Assembly (NCBI RefSeq): GCF_900184035.1
Contig: NZ_FXWP01000020.1
Location: 1 to 64,000, forward strand
Direction of reading: 5' to 3'
DNA length: 64,000 bases
Source of the DNA: Kosakonia pseudosacchari
GTDB taxonomy: Bacteria > Pseudomonadota > Gammaproteobacteria > Enterobacterales > Enterobacteriaceae
In this document: positions 1 to 9,389 of the stretch, one piece after another
Layout of the letters: the number at the start of each line of letters is the position of its first letter
How positions within the stretch are numbered: the first letter of the stretch is position 1
Notes under the pieces: model-generated
The model's database searches: none
Told to the model about the DNA's origin: nothing
What the model saw: the letters and a program-made list of their open reading frames with translations, nothing else
Translations under genes and position numbers: made by a program

Positions 1-124
1 CTTTAGCGCTGTTGATACGCAGACCGGAAGAGAGACGCTCGATCGAGGTGCCCAGAGAAGACTGAGATTTGTTCAGGTTGTTCTGGGTCATCAGCGACAG
101 GGTGTTAGTATTAATAACAGCCAT
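1..124 (-). CDS. fliC: flagellin FliC, N-terminal fragment
   Basis: Only the first 41 codons lie in the window; the gene runs off the left edge. The start at 124 encodes [20 protein letters not shown], the conserved N-terminal D0 helix of enterobacterial flagellin, followed by the [19 protein letters not shown] segment. Flagellin is exported through the flagellar type III system and polymerises into the filament. The gene is divergent from fliD, as in E. coli and Salmonella, and has its own sigma28 promoter upstream. The variable central domain, which carries the antigenic differences, is not visible here. Confidence 0.97.
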   Translation of the reverse strand, partial: MAVINTNTLSLMTQNNLNKSQSSLGTSIERLSSGLRINSAK

Positions 125-191
125 GATGTAATTCCTTAAAAAAGTTATCAGATTCAGGCATCTGCCTACGGTTTTCTCACCGTCATTCAGA

Positions 192-218
192 TTATCGACC
201 GCGTCTGAGCAACCTTTA
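192..218 (-). promoter_or_regulatory. sigma28 (FliA) promoter of fliC
   Basis: On the minus strand TAAAGGTT (211-218) and GTCGATAA (192-199) are separated by 11 bases. This closely matches the flagellar sigma28 consensus TAAAGTTT-N11-GCCGATAA. The promoter sits about 70 bases before the fliC start, as expected for this class 3 gene. Confidence 0.9.
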
Positions 219-300
219 GAAAAAAAGATCATTTTTTTAAAGCCGCAAACTGCCCGCTATTCTTTATCTTTATTTCGCCATTGTTTTAAAAAAAACCCTC

Positions 301-327
301 TAATCTTTTCGCAGTCGCTGCCGATAA
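301..327 (+). promoter_or_regulatory. sigma28 (FliA) promoter of fliDST
   Basis: TAATCTTT (301-308), 11 bases, then GCCGATAA (320-327). The -10 element is a perfect sigma28 match. It lies 38 bases before the fliD start and points toward fliDST, back to back with the fliC promoter. Confidence 0.88.
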
Positions 328-364
328 TCCACACAGTGATTGTCTAAAACTGAAGGATAAAGAA

Positions 365-1783
365 ATGGCAACTATTAGTTCTATCGGAGCAGGCACCAGT
401 TTAAGTTCGTCGCTCAGTACGCTGTATAGCCAGCTGCAGACGGCCGAAGAGGCCAGGCTGACGCCAATTACCACTCAGCAGACATCGTATAAAGCAAAAC
501 TTACTGCGTGGGGTGTCGTTCAGACGTCGCTGACCAAACTGCAAACAGCGGCCAATGCGCTGAAAGATACTTCCAAAATTGCATCGGCCAAAGTTTCCAG
601 CACTAACACGGCGTTTACCGCCTCCCTGGCGACCAGTGCAACGGCGGGATCATATTCTATTGAAGTGACGTCGCTGGCAGCAGCGCAGTCGCTGCTCAGC
701 CCGAAAGCGGCAAGTAAAGATACGGATTTAGGTGATAGCAGCCTGAGCTCGCGCACCATTACGATCACCCAACCGGGTCAAAAAGATCCGCTGACCGTTA
801 CGCTGGCAAGCGATAAGACCAGCCTGGCGGATATCCGTGATGCGATCAACGCGAAAGCAGGCAGTGTGACCGCCAGTATCATCAAAGCCGATGACAGCAG
901 CTACTACCTGGCGCTGACCTCGCGCGATAGCGGTACCACCAACCAGATGACGATCACGACTAATGATACCAAATTAGCCAAGTACGTTAGTTATGACTCC
1001 AGCAATGCCGGCAGCGCCAGCAATACCATGACGCAGCAGGTTGCCGCTGCCGACGCCAACCTGAAGATCAACGGCGTTGCCATCACGCGTAGCAGTAACA
1101 CCATCACCGATGCGCCGGAAGGTGTAACGCTGACGCTGAACAAGACCAATACCGGTAGCCCGGAAACGCTGGCGGTAACCAAAGATAACGCGCCAATGAC
1201 CGCGGCGGTGCAGGCGTTTGTAGATGCCTATAACTCACTGCAGACGACCATTGCCAACCAGACAAAATACACGAAAGTGGATCAGGGCAGTTCGTCTCAG
1301 GACAACTCTAACGGCGATCTGCTGGGTGACGGTACGCTGCGTAACATTCAAACGCGTCTGCGCTCCCTGCTCTCCTCGTCGCAGAGCAACACCGGCAGCT
1401 ATAACATCCTGTCGCAGCTGGGTATTACCCAGGATGTCTCCGGCAAACTGACCGTCGACAGCACCAAGCTCGACAAAGCGCTGACGGAAAAATCGACTGA
1501 CGTCATCTCTTTCCTGACCGGTGATGGCAAAACCACAGGTTTTGCGACGCAGGCCAGCAATCTGCTGGATGATTTCCTCGGTACCGACGGCACCGTGCAG
1601 AATGCAACCGATGGGATTAACAAGACGCTGAAAAAGCTGTCTGAGCAGTATGACCGGGTTAACGACCAGATCACCGCAACCATGGCTCGTTATAAAGCGC
1701 AATTTACAAGTTTAAGTACGCTGGTATCGTCACTGGAGTCAACCGGTAACTATTTAACCCAGCAATTTAACAAGACCAATTAA
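365..1783 (+). CDS. fliD: flagellar filament cap protein FliD (HAP2)
   Basis: FliD forms the pentameric cap at the tip of the filament and promotes flagellin folding and insertion. The 472-residue product is about family length. It starts MATISSIGAGTSLSSSLSTL, has the Ser/Thr/Ala-rich central D2/D3 part, and ends in a coiled-coil C-terminus (KYKAQFTSLSTLVSSLES-type helix). It is first in fliDST, downstream of a sigma28 promoter and divergent from fliC. The upstream AAGGA ribosome site supports the start at 365. Confidence 0.97.
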   Translation: MATISSIGAGTSLSSSLSTLYSQLQTAEEARLTPITTQQTSYKAKLTAWGVVQTSLTKLQTAANALKDTSKIASAKVSSTNTAFTASLATSATAGSYSIEVTSLAAAQSLLSPKAASKDTDLGDSSLSSRTITITQPGQKDPLTVTLASDKTSLADIRDAINAKAGSVTASIIKADDSSYYLALTSRDSGTTNQMTITTNDTKLAKYVSYDSSNAGSASNTMTQQVAAADANLKINGVAITRSSNTITDAPEGVTLTLNKTNTGSPETLAVTKDNAPMTAAVQAFVDAYNSLQTTIANQTKYTKVDQGSSSQDNSNGDLLGDGTLRNIQTRLRSLLSSSQSNTGSYNILSQLGITQDVSGKLTVDSTKLDKALTEKSTDVISFLTGDGKTTGFATQASNLLDDFLGTDGTVQNATDGINKTLKKLSEQYDRVNDQITATMARYKAQFTSLSTLVSSLESTGNYLTQQFNKTN

Positions 1784-1806
1784 TAAAGTATTCGTTGAGG
1801 TTTGAA

Positions 1807-2217
1807 ATGTATACGAAATCGGGAACTCAGGCTTATGCTCAGGTCGGCGTGGAAAGCGCCGTCCTGAGCGCCAGCCCGCATCAACTTGTGGTACTGCTTT
1901 TTGATGGCGCATTAAGCGCCATGAAAAGGGCTGCGATCCTGATTGAGCAGGGAGATATTCCTGGTAAAGGACAGGCGCTTTCAAAGGCTATTAATATCAT
2001 TACCAATGGTTTGCGTGCCGGTCTCGACCACGAAGTCGGTGGCGAGATCGCCGCAAACCTGGACAGTCTTTATGACTATATGACACGACGTCTTTTACAG
2101 GCTAATCTCCACAATGACCTCTCCGCCATTGATGAAGTTTCAACGTTGCTCAACAACATTGCTGATGCCTGGAAAGAGATTGGCCCCAATAATCAAAACG
2201 CGCGGGACACTTACTAA
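1807..2217 (+). CDS. fliS: flagellar export chaperone FliS
   Basis: FliS binds the C-terminus of unpolymerised flagellin in the cytosol and delivers it to the export gate. The 136-residue product equals the E. coli length and carries the conserved SASPHQLVVLLFDGAL region. I chose the ATG at 1807 (MYTKSGTQAYAQ) over an in-frame TTG at 1795 because the GAGG site at 1797-1800 is well placed for the ATG and the product then matches the family start. The stop overlaps the start of fliT by one base. Confidence 0.96.
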   Translation: MYTKSGTQAYAQVGVESAVLSASPHQLVVLLFDGALSAMKRAAILIEQGDIPGKGQALSKAINIITNGLRAGLDHEVGGEIAANLDSLYDYMTRRLLQANLHNDLSAIDEVSTLLNNIADAWKEIGPNNQNARDTY

Positions 2218-2576
2218 TGGAAGCAAATTTCGGGTTGCTCCACCACTATCAGCAGCTGTTGGTCACCAGCCGCACCATGCTTAACCTCGCGAAGGAAGGG
2301 CGTTGGGACGAACTCATTGAGCACGAGTTGAATTACATTACCGCTGTGGAGAAACTGACACAGTTCCAGGACATTAGTGAAGTCGCGCCTCAAATGCAGG
2401 CGCAAATTCGCCCGCTGCTACAGCAAATTCTGGACAATGAAGTTTCCCTCAAAGAACTGTTAAGCCAGCGAATGGACGAGCTGCGGACATTGGTTGGACA
2501 GACATCCCGACAACATAACCTGCATTCGACATATGGACGTCTCTCTGGAAACATTTTATTCCCCAACGAGATCTAA
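2217..2576 (+). CDS. fliT: flagellar chaperone FliT
   Basis: FliT is a small all-helical chaperone for FliD that also binds FlhDC and so limits class 2 transcription in Salmonella and E. coli. The 119-residue product has the family start and a helical, charged composition. The start overlaps the fliS stop (TAATG), implying translational coupling. It is the last gene of fliDST. Confidence 0.94.
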   Translation: MEANFGLLHHYQQLLVTSRTMLNLAKEGRWDELIEHELNYITAVEKLTQFQDISEVAPQMQAQIRPLLQQILDNEVSLKELLSQRMDELRTLVGQTSRQHNLHSTYGRLSGNILFPNEI

Positions 2577-2587
2577 TCTCATGCCCG

Positions 2588-2627
2588 GCGGGTGATACAG
2601 GAACAGTCCATCACCCGCTACGGTTTT
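2588..2627 (+). terminator. hairpin after fliDST
   Basis: GCGGGTGAT (2588-2596) and ATCACCCGC (2610-2618) form a perfect 9-bp stem with a 13-base loop, 11 bases after the fliT stop. It is followed by only a short T run (GGTTTT), so it may be a leaky terminator or an mRNA-stabilising stem. Confidence 0.5.
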
Positions 2628-2750
2628 CGCCTTCACCACGCATTCCGTTTTTCTCTCCCAATACAGACTCCACCGCCAATATGTGCGTAGCGGCTCGTTG
2701 TTTCTCAAATCTCAGCCATACTTCCAACGTCTCATTCTGGAGCATGGAAG

Positions 2751-4238
2751 ATGAAAAACCCCACCCTGTTGCAAACGTTTCACTGGTACTCCCCTGATGG
2801 CGGCGCACTCTGGCCGGAACTTCGCGCGCGCGCAGGTGCGCTCAATGACATGGGGATCAATATGGTCTGGCTTCCCCCGGCGTACAAAGGTGCCGCAGGC
2901 GGCCAATCGGTGGGTTATGACAGCTACGATTTATTCGATTTAGGTGAGTTTGATCAGAAAGGCAGCGTCGCCACTAAATATGGCGATAAAGCGCAACTGC
3001 TCGCCGCCATTGACGCCCTGCAGGCGAACGATATCGCCGTGCTGCTGGATGTGGTGGTAAACCACAAAATGGGCGCCGATGAAAAAGAAGCGGTACGAGT
3101 AAACCGGGTCAATCAACAGGATCGTACGCAAATTGACGACGAGATTGTTGAATGCGAAGCCTGGACGCGCTTCACCTTCCCTGCCCGCGCCGGGAAATAT
3201 TCGCGATTTATCTGGGATTACAAATGTTTTAGCGGCGTCGATCATATCGAAAATCCGGGCGAATACGGCGTCTTTAAAATCGTTAATGACTATAGCGGCG
3301 ACGGCTGGAACGACCAGGTTGACGACGAGCTGGGCAACTTCGACTACCTGATGGGCGCCAATATCGATTTTCGTAACCATGCGGTGACGGAAGAGATTAA
3401 ATACTGGGCGCGCTGGGTAATGGAACAGACCCACTGCGACGGTTTTCGTCTGGACGCAGTGAAACACATTCCGGCCTGGTTCTATAAAGAGTGGATCGAG
3501 CATGTGCAGGAAGTCGCGCCCGGACCGCTGTTTATCGTTGCTGAATACTGGTCCCATGAAGTGGAAAAGCTGCAGCAGTATATCGGCCAGGTTGAGGGCA
3601 AGACGATGCTCTTTGACGCGCCGCTGCACATGAAATTTCATGAAGCCTCGCAACAGGGACGCGATTACGATATGCGCCAGATCTTCGACGGAACCCTGGT
3701 GGAAGCCGATCCGTTTCACGCCGTCACGCTGGTTGCCAACCACGACACGCAACCCCTGCAAGCCCTGGAAGCCCCGGTCGAAGCCTGGTTTAAACCGCTG
3801 GCCTATGCGCTGATCCTGCTGCGCGAAAATGGCGTGCCGTCGGTGTTTTACCCGGATCTGTTTGGCGCAAGCTACGACGACACCGGCGGCGATGGCGAAA
3901 CCTACCATGTCGATATGCCCGTCATTGCACATCTCGATCGGTTAATTCTCGCCCGTCAGCGTTTCGCCCACGGCGTGCAAACCCTGTGGTTTGATCACCC
4001 TAACTGCATTGCCTTTAGCCGCAGCGGCACCGAATGTGAGCCGGGCTGCGTGGTGGTGATGTCCAATGGCGATGAGGGAGAAAAGCAGCTAATGCTGGGG
4101 GAGAATTACGCCAGTAAAGTGTGGCGGGATTTTCTCGGTAACCGCGAGGAAACCATCACCACCGACGAACACGGTGAGGGAACATTCACCTGCCATGGCG
4201 GTAGCGTCAGCGTGTGGGTCATTGAGGATGCGGGATAA
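2751..4238 (+). CDS. amyA: cytoplasmic alpha-amylase AmyA
   Basis: AmyA is a family GH13 enzyme that hydrolyses internal alpha-1,4 bonds of maltodextrins and glycogen fragments in the cytosol. The product is 495 residues, the same as in E. coli, with no signal peptide. The GH13 catalytic triad can be placed: nucleophile D235 in [10 protein letters not shown], acid/base E265 in VAEYWSHE, and D332 in VANHDTQ. Region I is seen as [11 protein letters not shown]. It stands between fliDST and yedD as in E. coli and is not part of the flagellar system. Confidence 0.97.
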   Translation: MKNPTLLQTFHWYSPDGGALWPELRARAGALNDMGINMVWLPPAYKGAAGGQSVGYDSYDLFDLGEFDQKGSVATKYGDKAQLLAAIDALQANDIAVLLDVVVNHKMGADEKEAVRVNRVNQQDRTQIDDEIVECEAWTRFTFPARAGKYSRFIWDYKCFSGVDHIENPGEYGVFKIVNDYSGDGWNDQVDDELGNFDYLMGANIDFRNHAVTEEIKYWARWVMEQTHCDGFRLDAVKHIPAWFYKEWIEHVQEVAPGPLFIVAEYWSHEVEKLQQYIGQVEGKTMLFDAPLHMKFHEASQQGRDYDMRQIFDGTLVEADPFHAVTLVANHDTQPLQALEAPVEAWFKPLAYALILLRENGVPSVFYPDLFGASYDDTGGDGETYHVDMPVIAHLDRLILARQRFAHGVQTLWFDHPNCIAFSRSGTECEPGCVVVMSNGDEGEKQLMLGENYASKVWRDFLGNREETITTDEHGEGTFTCHGGSVSVWVIEDAG

Positions 4239-4243
4239 AAATG

Positions 4244-4272
4244 CGCCGGGTAACATGCCGACCCGGCGTACT
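4244..4272 (-). terminator. terminator of yedD, between amyA and yedD
   Basis: CGCCGGGT (4244-4251) and ACCCGGCG (4261-4268) form an 8-bp GC-rich stem. Read on the minus strand it is followed by ATTTTTAT, the shape of an intrinsic terminator for yedD. It may also act on amyA transcripts, though without a T tract in that direction. Confidence 0.7.
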
Positions 4273-4274
4273 AT

Positions 4275-4685
4275 TTAGTGCGGGATCTTCAGCCCGGCTT
4301 TTGTTAACGCGTCCTGGCATTCAACCGTGGGTTTATCCACCCGTTGCAATGTCAGACCGTCAAACTCCAGCGTATTGCCTTCGCGCTCAAGGCGGTAAAT
4401 GTCGCGTTTTTGCGTCACGTTATACAGCTTGTCGCCATTACGCATCAGCTTGCCCGGAACGGCGATCACGCGCTGCCACTGGCGGCAATCAAGCGTATCT
4501 CCCTCTTTTGTCACGATAAGGCTGGCGATGGCTTCCGGGCTCACCAGGCTGCTTTGCGGCCCGGAAGACTGCCAGTAACCCGCCAGCCCTGCCGGTGCGG
4601 GCTGCTTCACCACCGCATCGTAATTATCCACCTGAACGCAACCGCTCAGCAGCATCGCCGCGCCAATAATCACTCGCTTTTTCAT
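4275..4685 (-). CDS. yedD: lipoprotein YedD
   Basis: Small lipoprotein of unknown function. The 136-residue product begins MKKRVIIGAAMLLSGC; the lipobox LSGC puts the acylated cysteine at residue 16, so it is expected to be membrane-anchored after signal peptidase II cleavage. The mature part is a short beta-rich domain ending TKAGLKIPH. It is convergent with amyA and divergent from yedE, the same arrangement as E. coli. Confidence 0.9.
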   Translation of the reverse strand: MKKRVIIGAAMLLSGCVQVDNYDAVVKQPAPAGLAGYWQSSGPQSSLVSPEAIASLIVTKEGDTLDCRQWQRVIAVPGKLMRNGDKLYNVTQKRDIYRLEREGNTLEFDGLTLQRVDKPTVECQDALTKAGLKIPH

Positions 4686-4877
4686 TATTTATCCTGCTCG
4701 CGAAGAAAAAAATATTGTGGCATTAAAGCATTATCATCGCCACCCTTTCCCCCACCGCCTGCAAGTTTGATCTATACCAGGTTTTTCGCCTTTTTTACGT
4801 TAGCTTGTCATCTCACCCGTGTATTATCCGGGTTCTTTTGCATTACCCGTTCCTTCTGAGTTCAGAGGCTCATTTCT

Positions 4878-6086
4878 ATGTCATGGCAACAGTTCAAAGA
4901 CTGCTTTTTGATAAAGTTCTGGTCACCTGTCCCGGCGGTTATCGCTGCGGGCATCCTCTCCACCTACTATTTTGGTATCACCGGCACGTTCTGGGCGGTC
5001 ACTGGCGAATTTACCCGCTGGGGAGGCCAGTTATTGCAACTGGCCGGCGTGCATACCGAAGAGTGGGGCTACTTCAAATTGATCCACCTGGACGGCACGC
5101 CGCTCACCCGTATTGATGGCATGATGATCATCGGCATGTTTGGCGGCTGTTTCGCCGCCGCGCTATGGGCGAACAACGTCAAGCTACGTTTACCACACAG
5201 CCGTATCCGCATCATGCAGGCGATTGTCGGCGGGATGATTGCCGGTTTTGGCGCGCGTCTGGCGATGGGCTGTAACCTCGCCGCCTTCTTTACCGGTATT
5301 CCGCAGTTCTCGCTACACGCGTGGTTTTTTGCTATTGCCACCGCCATTGGCTCGTGGTTTGGCGCACGCTTTACGTTGCTGCCGCTGTTTCGTATCCCGG
5401 TCAAAATGCAAAAAGTCTCCGCCGCCTCGCCGCTGACGCAAAAACCTGCGCAGGCAAAACGTCGTTTTCGCATCGGCATGCTGGTGTTCGCCGGCATGGT
5501 GGCCTGGGCGCTGCTGACGGCGATGAACCAGCCAAAATTAGGTCTGGCGATGCTGTTTGGTGTCGGTTTTGGTCTGCTTATCGAACGTGCGCAAATCTGT
5601 TTTACCTCGGCCTTCCGCGATATGTGGATCACCGGACGCACGATGATGGCGAAAGCGATTATTTTCGGTATGGCCGCCAGCGCTATTGGCATCTTCAGCT
5701 ATGTCCAGTTGGGCATGGAAGCCAAAATTATGTGGGCGGGTCCGAATGCGGTGATCGGCGGGTTGCTGTTCGGCTTTGGTATTGTCCTGGCCGGCGGTTG
5801 TGAAACGGGCTGGATGTACCGCGCGGTAGAAGGCCAGGTACACTACTGGTGGGTTGGGCTTGGTAACGTGATTGGTTCAACGATCCTTGCCTACTACTGG
5901 GATGATTTATCCCCTGCGCTGGCTACCAGCTGGGACAAAATCAACCTGTTGAATACCTTCGGTCCGCTGGGTGGCCTGCTGGTCACTTATCTTTTGTTGC
6001 TGGCCGCTTTCTTGTTTGTCGTCGGCTGGGAGAAACGCTTCTTCCGCCGCGCCAGCACAATCACTTCCGTTAAGGAGACAGCATGA
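4878..6086 (+). CDS. yedE: YeeE/YedE family inner-membrane transporter
   Basis: Polytopic membrane protein (402 residues) of the YeeE/YedE family. Members carry sulfur compounds such as thiosulfate, and YedE-type proteins are proposed selenium transporters. Two homologous halves are visible, each with a Gly-rich helix and a conserved cysteine: RLAMGCNLAAFF and VLAGGCETGWMYR. The next gene, yedF, overlaps by four bases and encodes a TusA-like protein. That pairing is the family signature and suggests imported sulfur or selenium is passed to YedF. Confidence 0.93.
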   Translation: MSWQQFKDCFLIKFWSPVPAVIAAGILSTYYFGITGTFWAVTGEFTRWGGQLLQLAGVHTEEWGYFKLIHLDGTPLTRIDGMMIIGMFGGCFAAALWANNVKLRLPHSRIRIMQAIVGGMIAGFGARLAMGCNLAAFFTGIPQFSLHAWFFAIATAIGSWFGARFTLLPLFRIPVKMQKVSAASPLTQKPAQAKRRFRIGMLVFAGMVAWALLTAMNQPKLGLAMLFGVGFGLLIERAQICFTSAFRDMWITGRTMMAKAIIFGMAASAIGIFSYVQLGMEAKIMWAGPNAVIGGLLFGFGIVLAGGCETGWMYRAVEGQVHYWWVGLGNVIGSTILAYYWDDLSPALATSWDKINLLNTFGPLGGLLVTYLLLLAAFLFVVGWEKRFFRRASTITSVKETA

Positions 6087-6313
6087 ACATTGTGCCTGAT
6101 TACCGTCTTGATATGAGCGGTGAGCCCTGTCCGTACCCGGCCGTTGCGACACTGGAAGCGCTGCCGCAGTTAAAAAAAGGCGAGATTCTGGAAGTGGTAA
6201 GCGACTGCCCGCAATCCATTAACAATATCCCTCTGGATGCGCGTAATCACGGCTATACCGTACTGGATATTCAGCAGGATGGGCCGACGATCCGGTATTT
6301 GATACAAAAATAA
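6083..6313 (+). CDS. yedF: TusA-like sulfurtransferase YedF
   Basis: A 76-residue TusA/SirA-fold protein. The conserved CPYP motif (GEPCPYPAVATL) supplies the cysteine that carries persulfide sulfur, or possibly selenium, in the family. It overlaps the 3' end of yedE by 4 bases and is certainly co-transcribed with it. Its physiological acceptor is not known. Confidence 0.93.
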   Translation: MNIVPDYRLDMSGEPCPYPAVATLEALPQLKKGEILEVVSDCPQSINNIPLDARNHGYTVLDIQQDGPTIRYLIQK

Positions 6314-6401
6314 GGTTTTACCTGTACTCCTCCCCCAGGCTAACGATAAAATTAGGCGCTGTAATTACAACGGAATGCATAAACCTGGGGGCGTTTATAA
6401 A

Positions 6402-7243
6402 ATGAAATTAGCATTAATTGGTAATTGCCAACTTGAAGTTCTGGGAAATTTGATAATGAACGTCAGCGGGCTGCATGAAGGTAAGTTCGACGGCATTTTC
6501 AATATGCCTATTTATAAACTTAACGAAATAATGACTTCATTAACTTCTATCACGAATTAGAACAGTGTGATTTCATTTTTATGCAGCATCATGCGGACAA
6601 ATGGGGACCGTTTTCAACGGCAGCCTTAAGTCAATTCTTCGATATCACTATGCTGCCGACCATGGAATCCCGCATTTCAACGCCGCAACTCGGGTACTAT
6701 AAAAATAAAATCCCTGATTTTATGGTCTACGTCGATTACCGCATGCTGCATCTTTATCTCACCAATGTGGGTATTCAAAACGTGGTGGAAGCGTACCATT
6801 CCGTGCGTTTTTCCAGTGAAAAACAGACCACTATGCTTAAAGAAGATGCGCTGAAATACCGCACCTTATTTCAACAAGGTAAGCTTTACTTCGATTATTC
6901 TGAAGAGTATTTCCGTACACTTTCCGCGAATCCGGATTGCTACTCAACGGTAAGCCACCCGGATAACTATAATCTGAGTTTGTTATTACAGGTGATTTAT
7001 CACAAATCACTGGGTATTAACGAGAGTTTTGATCTGCAGGGCAATGACCTGCTTAAAAATTATGTTGCACCGAAAATTGGCTCAGGTGACAACGCGTATC
7101 ATATGATGCGCCCGACAGGCCTGGCTCTGGCCGGTAAAATTAATTATGCCTTCTTTGACAGTCAAAACCGGCATGCCCTTAAACAAGCGCTGGTCAACTC
7201 CTCTTACTATATTAGCCTTGAAGACCGCTACCAGAATTTGTAA
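6402..7243 (+). pseudogene. WcbI-like gene with a frameshift
   Basis: Two reading frames together look like one WcbI-type protein (putative capsule acetyltransferase family). The first starts at the ATG at 6402 and reads MKLALIGNCQLEVLGN, with the GNCQ motif typical of the family, but stops at 6558-6560 after TSLTSITN. The second frame carries on with no gap: codons before the ATG at 6581 read FYHELEQC-DFIFMQHHADKW and run to 7243. The switch must fall near 6538-6550. I see no slippery run there, so a mutation or assembly error is likelier than programmed shifting. Usual length would be about 280 residues. The gene sits between yedF and the fli cluster and is AT-richer than its neighbours. 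Confidence 0.7.
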
Positions 7244-7266
7244 TTCATCCGCTGTTTTCCTGCGTT

Positions 7267-7293
7267 AAAAAAGCCCTTTGAAGGGCTTTTTTA
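7267..7293 (+). terminator. intrinsic terminator after the WcbI-like gene
   Basis: AGCCCTT-TG-AAGGGCT stem (7272-7287) followed by TTTTTTATTA and preceded by AAAAAA, so it could stop transcription from both sides. It lies 24 bases after the stop at 7243. Confidence 0.85.
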
Positions 7294-7388
7294 TTATGCC
7301 TAAAAATAACGTCACCCGTCTGTTGATAACAGAACCCTTGATAACAATGAGCGCGACATAAAACAAATCAACCTGCGATAACGGAGTA

Positions 7389-8285
7389 TTAGCTGGTAAT
7401 AAGGTGAATCTCACCGCCTTCATCCATTAACATACAGCGATTGCGCCCGGTCTGTTTTCCCCGGTACATCGCCGCATCGGCTCTTTTCACGACGACGCCA
7501 ATAGACTCGCCCGCCCACGCCTGCGTCACACCGATGGTCACCGTAATGTTAAGCGCTTTATCGTCACAGCGAATGGTTGTCGCTGCAACCGATTTACACA
7601 GGCGCAGCGCGGCCTGGCACGCCTCTCTGTCCGAAGGCGCGTATAAAATAATAATGAACTCCTCACCACCGTAGCGGTAGGCGGTGTCACCCTCACGGAT
7701 CCGATCGCGCAATTGCTGCGCCAGTTCACGTAAAACAGCATCGCCGACAAGATGCCCGTAGGTATCATTCACATTTTTAAAACGATCGATATCAAGCAGC
7801 AGCATATACATATTCTGATCGGATACGTCTTTCAATTGCTGTTCAAATCTTTCATCCAGCATTCTGCGGCCTGGCAAGCCTGTTAATATATCAACGCTAC
7901 TGCGCATCTTTAATAAATAGATTTTATAAGCGGTTACCGCTGCAGAAAATAACGTAAGACGATGCTTAAATTCTGAAAATTTATCCGTATTTGTTTTTTT
8001 ATCCCTAATCACCCACATCAATTCACGACCGCAGTGATGCATTTTTGTGTGTGTTGCCTCAATTGCCTGCAGGCAGTTGGACTCCTCCTGATCCATGGAT
8101 TGATGCCCGTCCAGCCAGCGACCGAAATGGCACAGGTGGTGCGAGTTCACATTAATACTTTCCGACTGCTCAATATTATTATTGACCACACAGGCAAACA
8201 TATTGATTAACCAATCATAATGCGCGTCAACTGCCTTATTAAGATCAAAAAGAATATTATCAATTTGTTCCGTACTCCGATACAT
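7389..8285 (-). CDS. dgcZ: zinc-sensing diguanylate cyclase, DgcZ type
   Basis: Makes cyclic di-GMP from GTP. The 298-residue product has an N-terminal CZB domain: DAHYDW, LCHFGRW and THTKMHHCG supply the His/Cys zinc ligands known from E. coli DgcZ (YdeH), where zinc inhibits the enzyme. A C-terminal GGDEF domain follows, with active-site loop YGGEEF and a DxxMYxxKxxGRNR end. The whole length aligns with E. coli DgcZ from memory. I chose the ATG at 8285 (MYRSTEQID), with GAGGA just upstream, over an upstream GTG. In E. coli dgcZ lies elsewhere; here it is inside the flagellar region, where it could link c-di-GMP to motility. Confidence 0.88.
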   Translation of the reverse strand: MYRSTEQIDNILFDLNKAVDAHYDWLINMFACVVNNNIEQSESINVNSHHLCHFGRWLDGHQSMDQEESNCLQAIEATHTKMHHCGRELMWVIRDKKTNTDKFSEFKHRLTLFSAAVTAYKIYLLKMRSSVDILTGLPGRRMLDERFEQQLKDVSDQNMYMLLLDIDRFKNVNDTYGHLVGDAVLRELAQQLRDRIREGDTAYRYGGEEFIIILYAPSDREACQAALRLCKSVAATTIRCDDKALNITVTIGVTQAWAGESIGVVVKRADAAMYRGKQTGRNRCMLMDEGGEIHLITS

Positions 8286-8466
8286 GATATTCCTCACCGC
8301 TGCGTTACAGGCGCTACAGTGTAAAAAACAAAGTGTATATTTATGTCAATATAATAAAGAGCACGCAATAATCAGATATTTCGTCACAAGGAATATTTAC
8401 GAAGCGGGGCCCGCGCGCGCACTAATTTTAAGCGCGGAAAATGCCCTAGCATAAAACTCATCGCAT

Positions 8467-8859
8467 TCAGTCTGTTACCCATGCGCTGTTTTGCAGCACC
8501 ACGCGGTAGCCGTCATGATCCTGCCAGCTCTTGCCTGAAATATCCCAGTAAGGGTTAAACGAAACGACTTCTGTAAAACCGGCTTTGCGCATGGCTTCAC
8601 AGCGCGCAGCCCATTCATCAGCATCCGGGTAATAGAGCACCAGCAAATCCTCGGCCGTCGCGACAGGTGTGACAGGATGGTGGTGACAAAGGGTAAATTC
8701 AAGATGCCAGGGCACAGCGCGATGCCCCAGCATCACGCCGCTGAATCCCTCGTGATCGGTGAAATCGGCAATTTTGCGCAGTTCAAGCGCGTCGCAATAC
8801 ATGCGGCAGCTCAGTTCAAGGTCGGTTACGGGCCGGGCGATTCTCATATGGGCAAACAT
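8467..8859 (-). CDS. VOC (glyoxalase/bleomycin-resistance fold) protein
   Basis: A 130-residue vicinal-oxygen-chelate protein, similar to the YycE type. Seen: an N-terminal beta-alpha-beta-beta-beta unit (AHMRIARPVTDL...LEFTLCHHH) and a second unit ending in SWQDHDGYRVVLQN, the usual DPDG-like turn of the family. The substrate cannot be read from the sequence. The start is the ATG at 8859 (MFAHMRIARPV), preceded by GAAGGAC; an in-frame TTG lies two codons upstream. It sits alone between dgcZ and fliE. Confidence 0.75.
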   Translation of the reverse strand: MFAHMRIARPVTDLELSCRMYCDALELRKIADFTDHEGFSGVMLGHRAVPWHLEFTLCHHHPVTPVATAEDLLVLYYPDADEWAARCEAMRKAGFTEVVSFNPYWDISGKSWQDHDGYRVVLQNSAWVTD

Positions 8860-9013
8860 TCGCAATCTGTCCTTCGGGTATCGTCAGTGGAAAACGGTAA
8901 AAATGACTTTACCCGCAACGGCAATGGTCGATGTGATCGTCTGTGCCCACGCAATAGGGTAGTAAGGAGGAAAAAGAAGTGGGTGAAAAAGCGCGAGGCA
9001 CGCAAAAGAAGGG

Positions 9014-9047
9014 GAAAATAACCGCCAGCGTGGTGGTTATCTTCCCG
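9014..9047 (-). terminator. terminator of fliE
   Basis: On the minus strand ATAACCACC and GGCGGTTAT pair (one mismatch) around a short loop, followed by TTTTCCCCTTCTTTT. It lies about 30 bases beyond the fliE stop. Confidence 0.6.
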
Positions 9048-9077
9048 TTATTCGTGGTTATGCGTGAGTCAGGCTCA

Positions 9078-9389
9078 CTACACCTGCATGTTCATGATGT
9101 CCTGGTATGCAGAAACCAGTTTGTTACGTACCTGAATACCCATTTGCAACGAGATCGATGATTTCTGCAAATCGGTCATCACGTCGTTCAGCGCTACACC
9201 CGGCTCACCGAGTGTAAATTTTTCCGCCTGGGTACGCGCTGCGTTTTGCGTGTCGCTAATGCGATCCAGCGCAGCATGCAGTTGCCCGGCGAAGCTGATA
9301 GACGGTTCACTCTCCACGCTCTGATTACGCGCAACCCCGGCAGTTGCCTGCAACTGACTGACGACGCTTTCAATGCCCTGTATAGCCAT
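9078..9389 (-). CDS. fliE: flagellar hook-basal body protein FliE
   Basis: FliE joins the MS ring to the proximal rod and is the first rod substrate of the export apparatus. The 103-residue product matches family length and starts [16 protein letters not shown]. The C-terminus ends with the conserved helix [17 protein letters not shown]. It is a single-gene unit divergent from fliF, as in E. coli; the 225-base gap is where FlhDC-dependent class 2 promoters are expected, though I could not define an operator. Confidence 0.96.
   Translation of the reverse strand: MAIQGIESVVSQLQATAGVARNQSVESEPSISFAGQLHAALDRISDTQNAARTQAEKFTLGEPGVALNDVMTDLQKSSISLQMGIQVRNKLVSAYQDIMNMQV

Noticed and set aside
2940..3932. 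330-codon minus-strand frame opposite amyA
   Set aside because: Antisense shadow of a well-supported GH13 gene; no ribosome site or family match.
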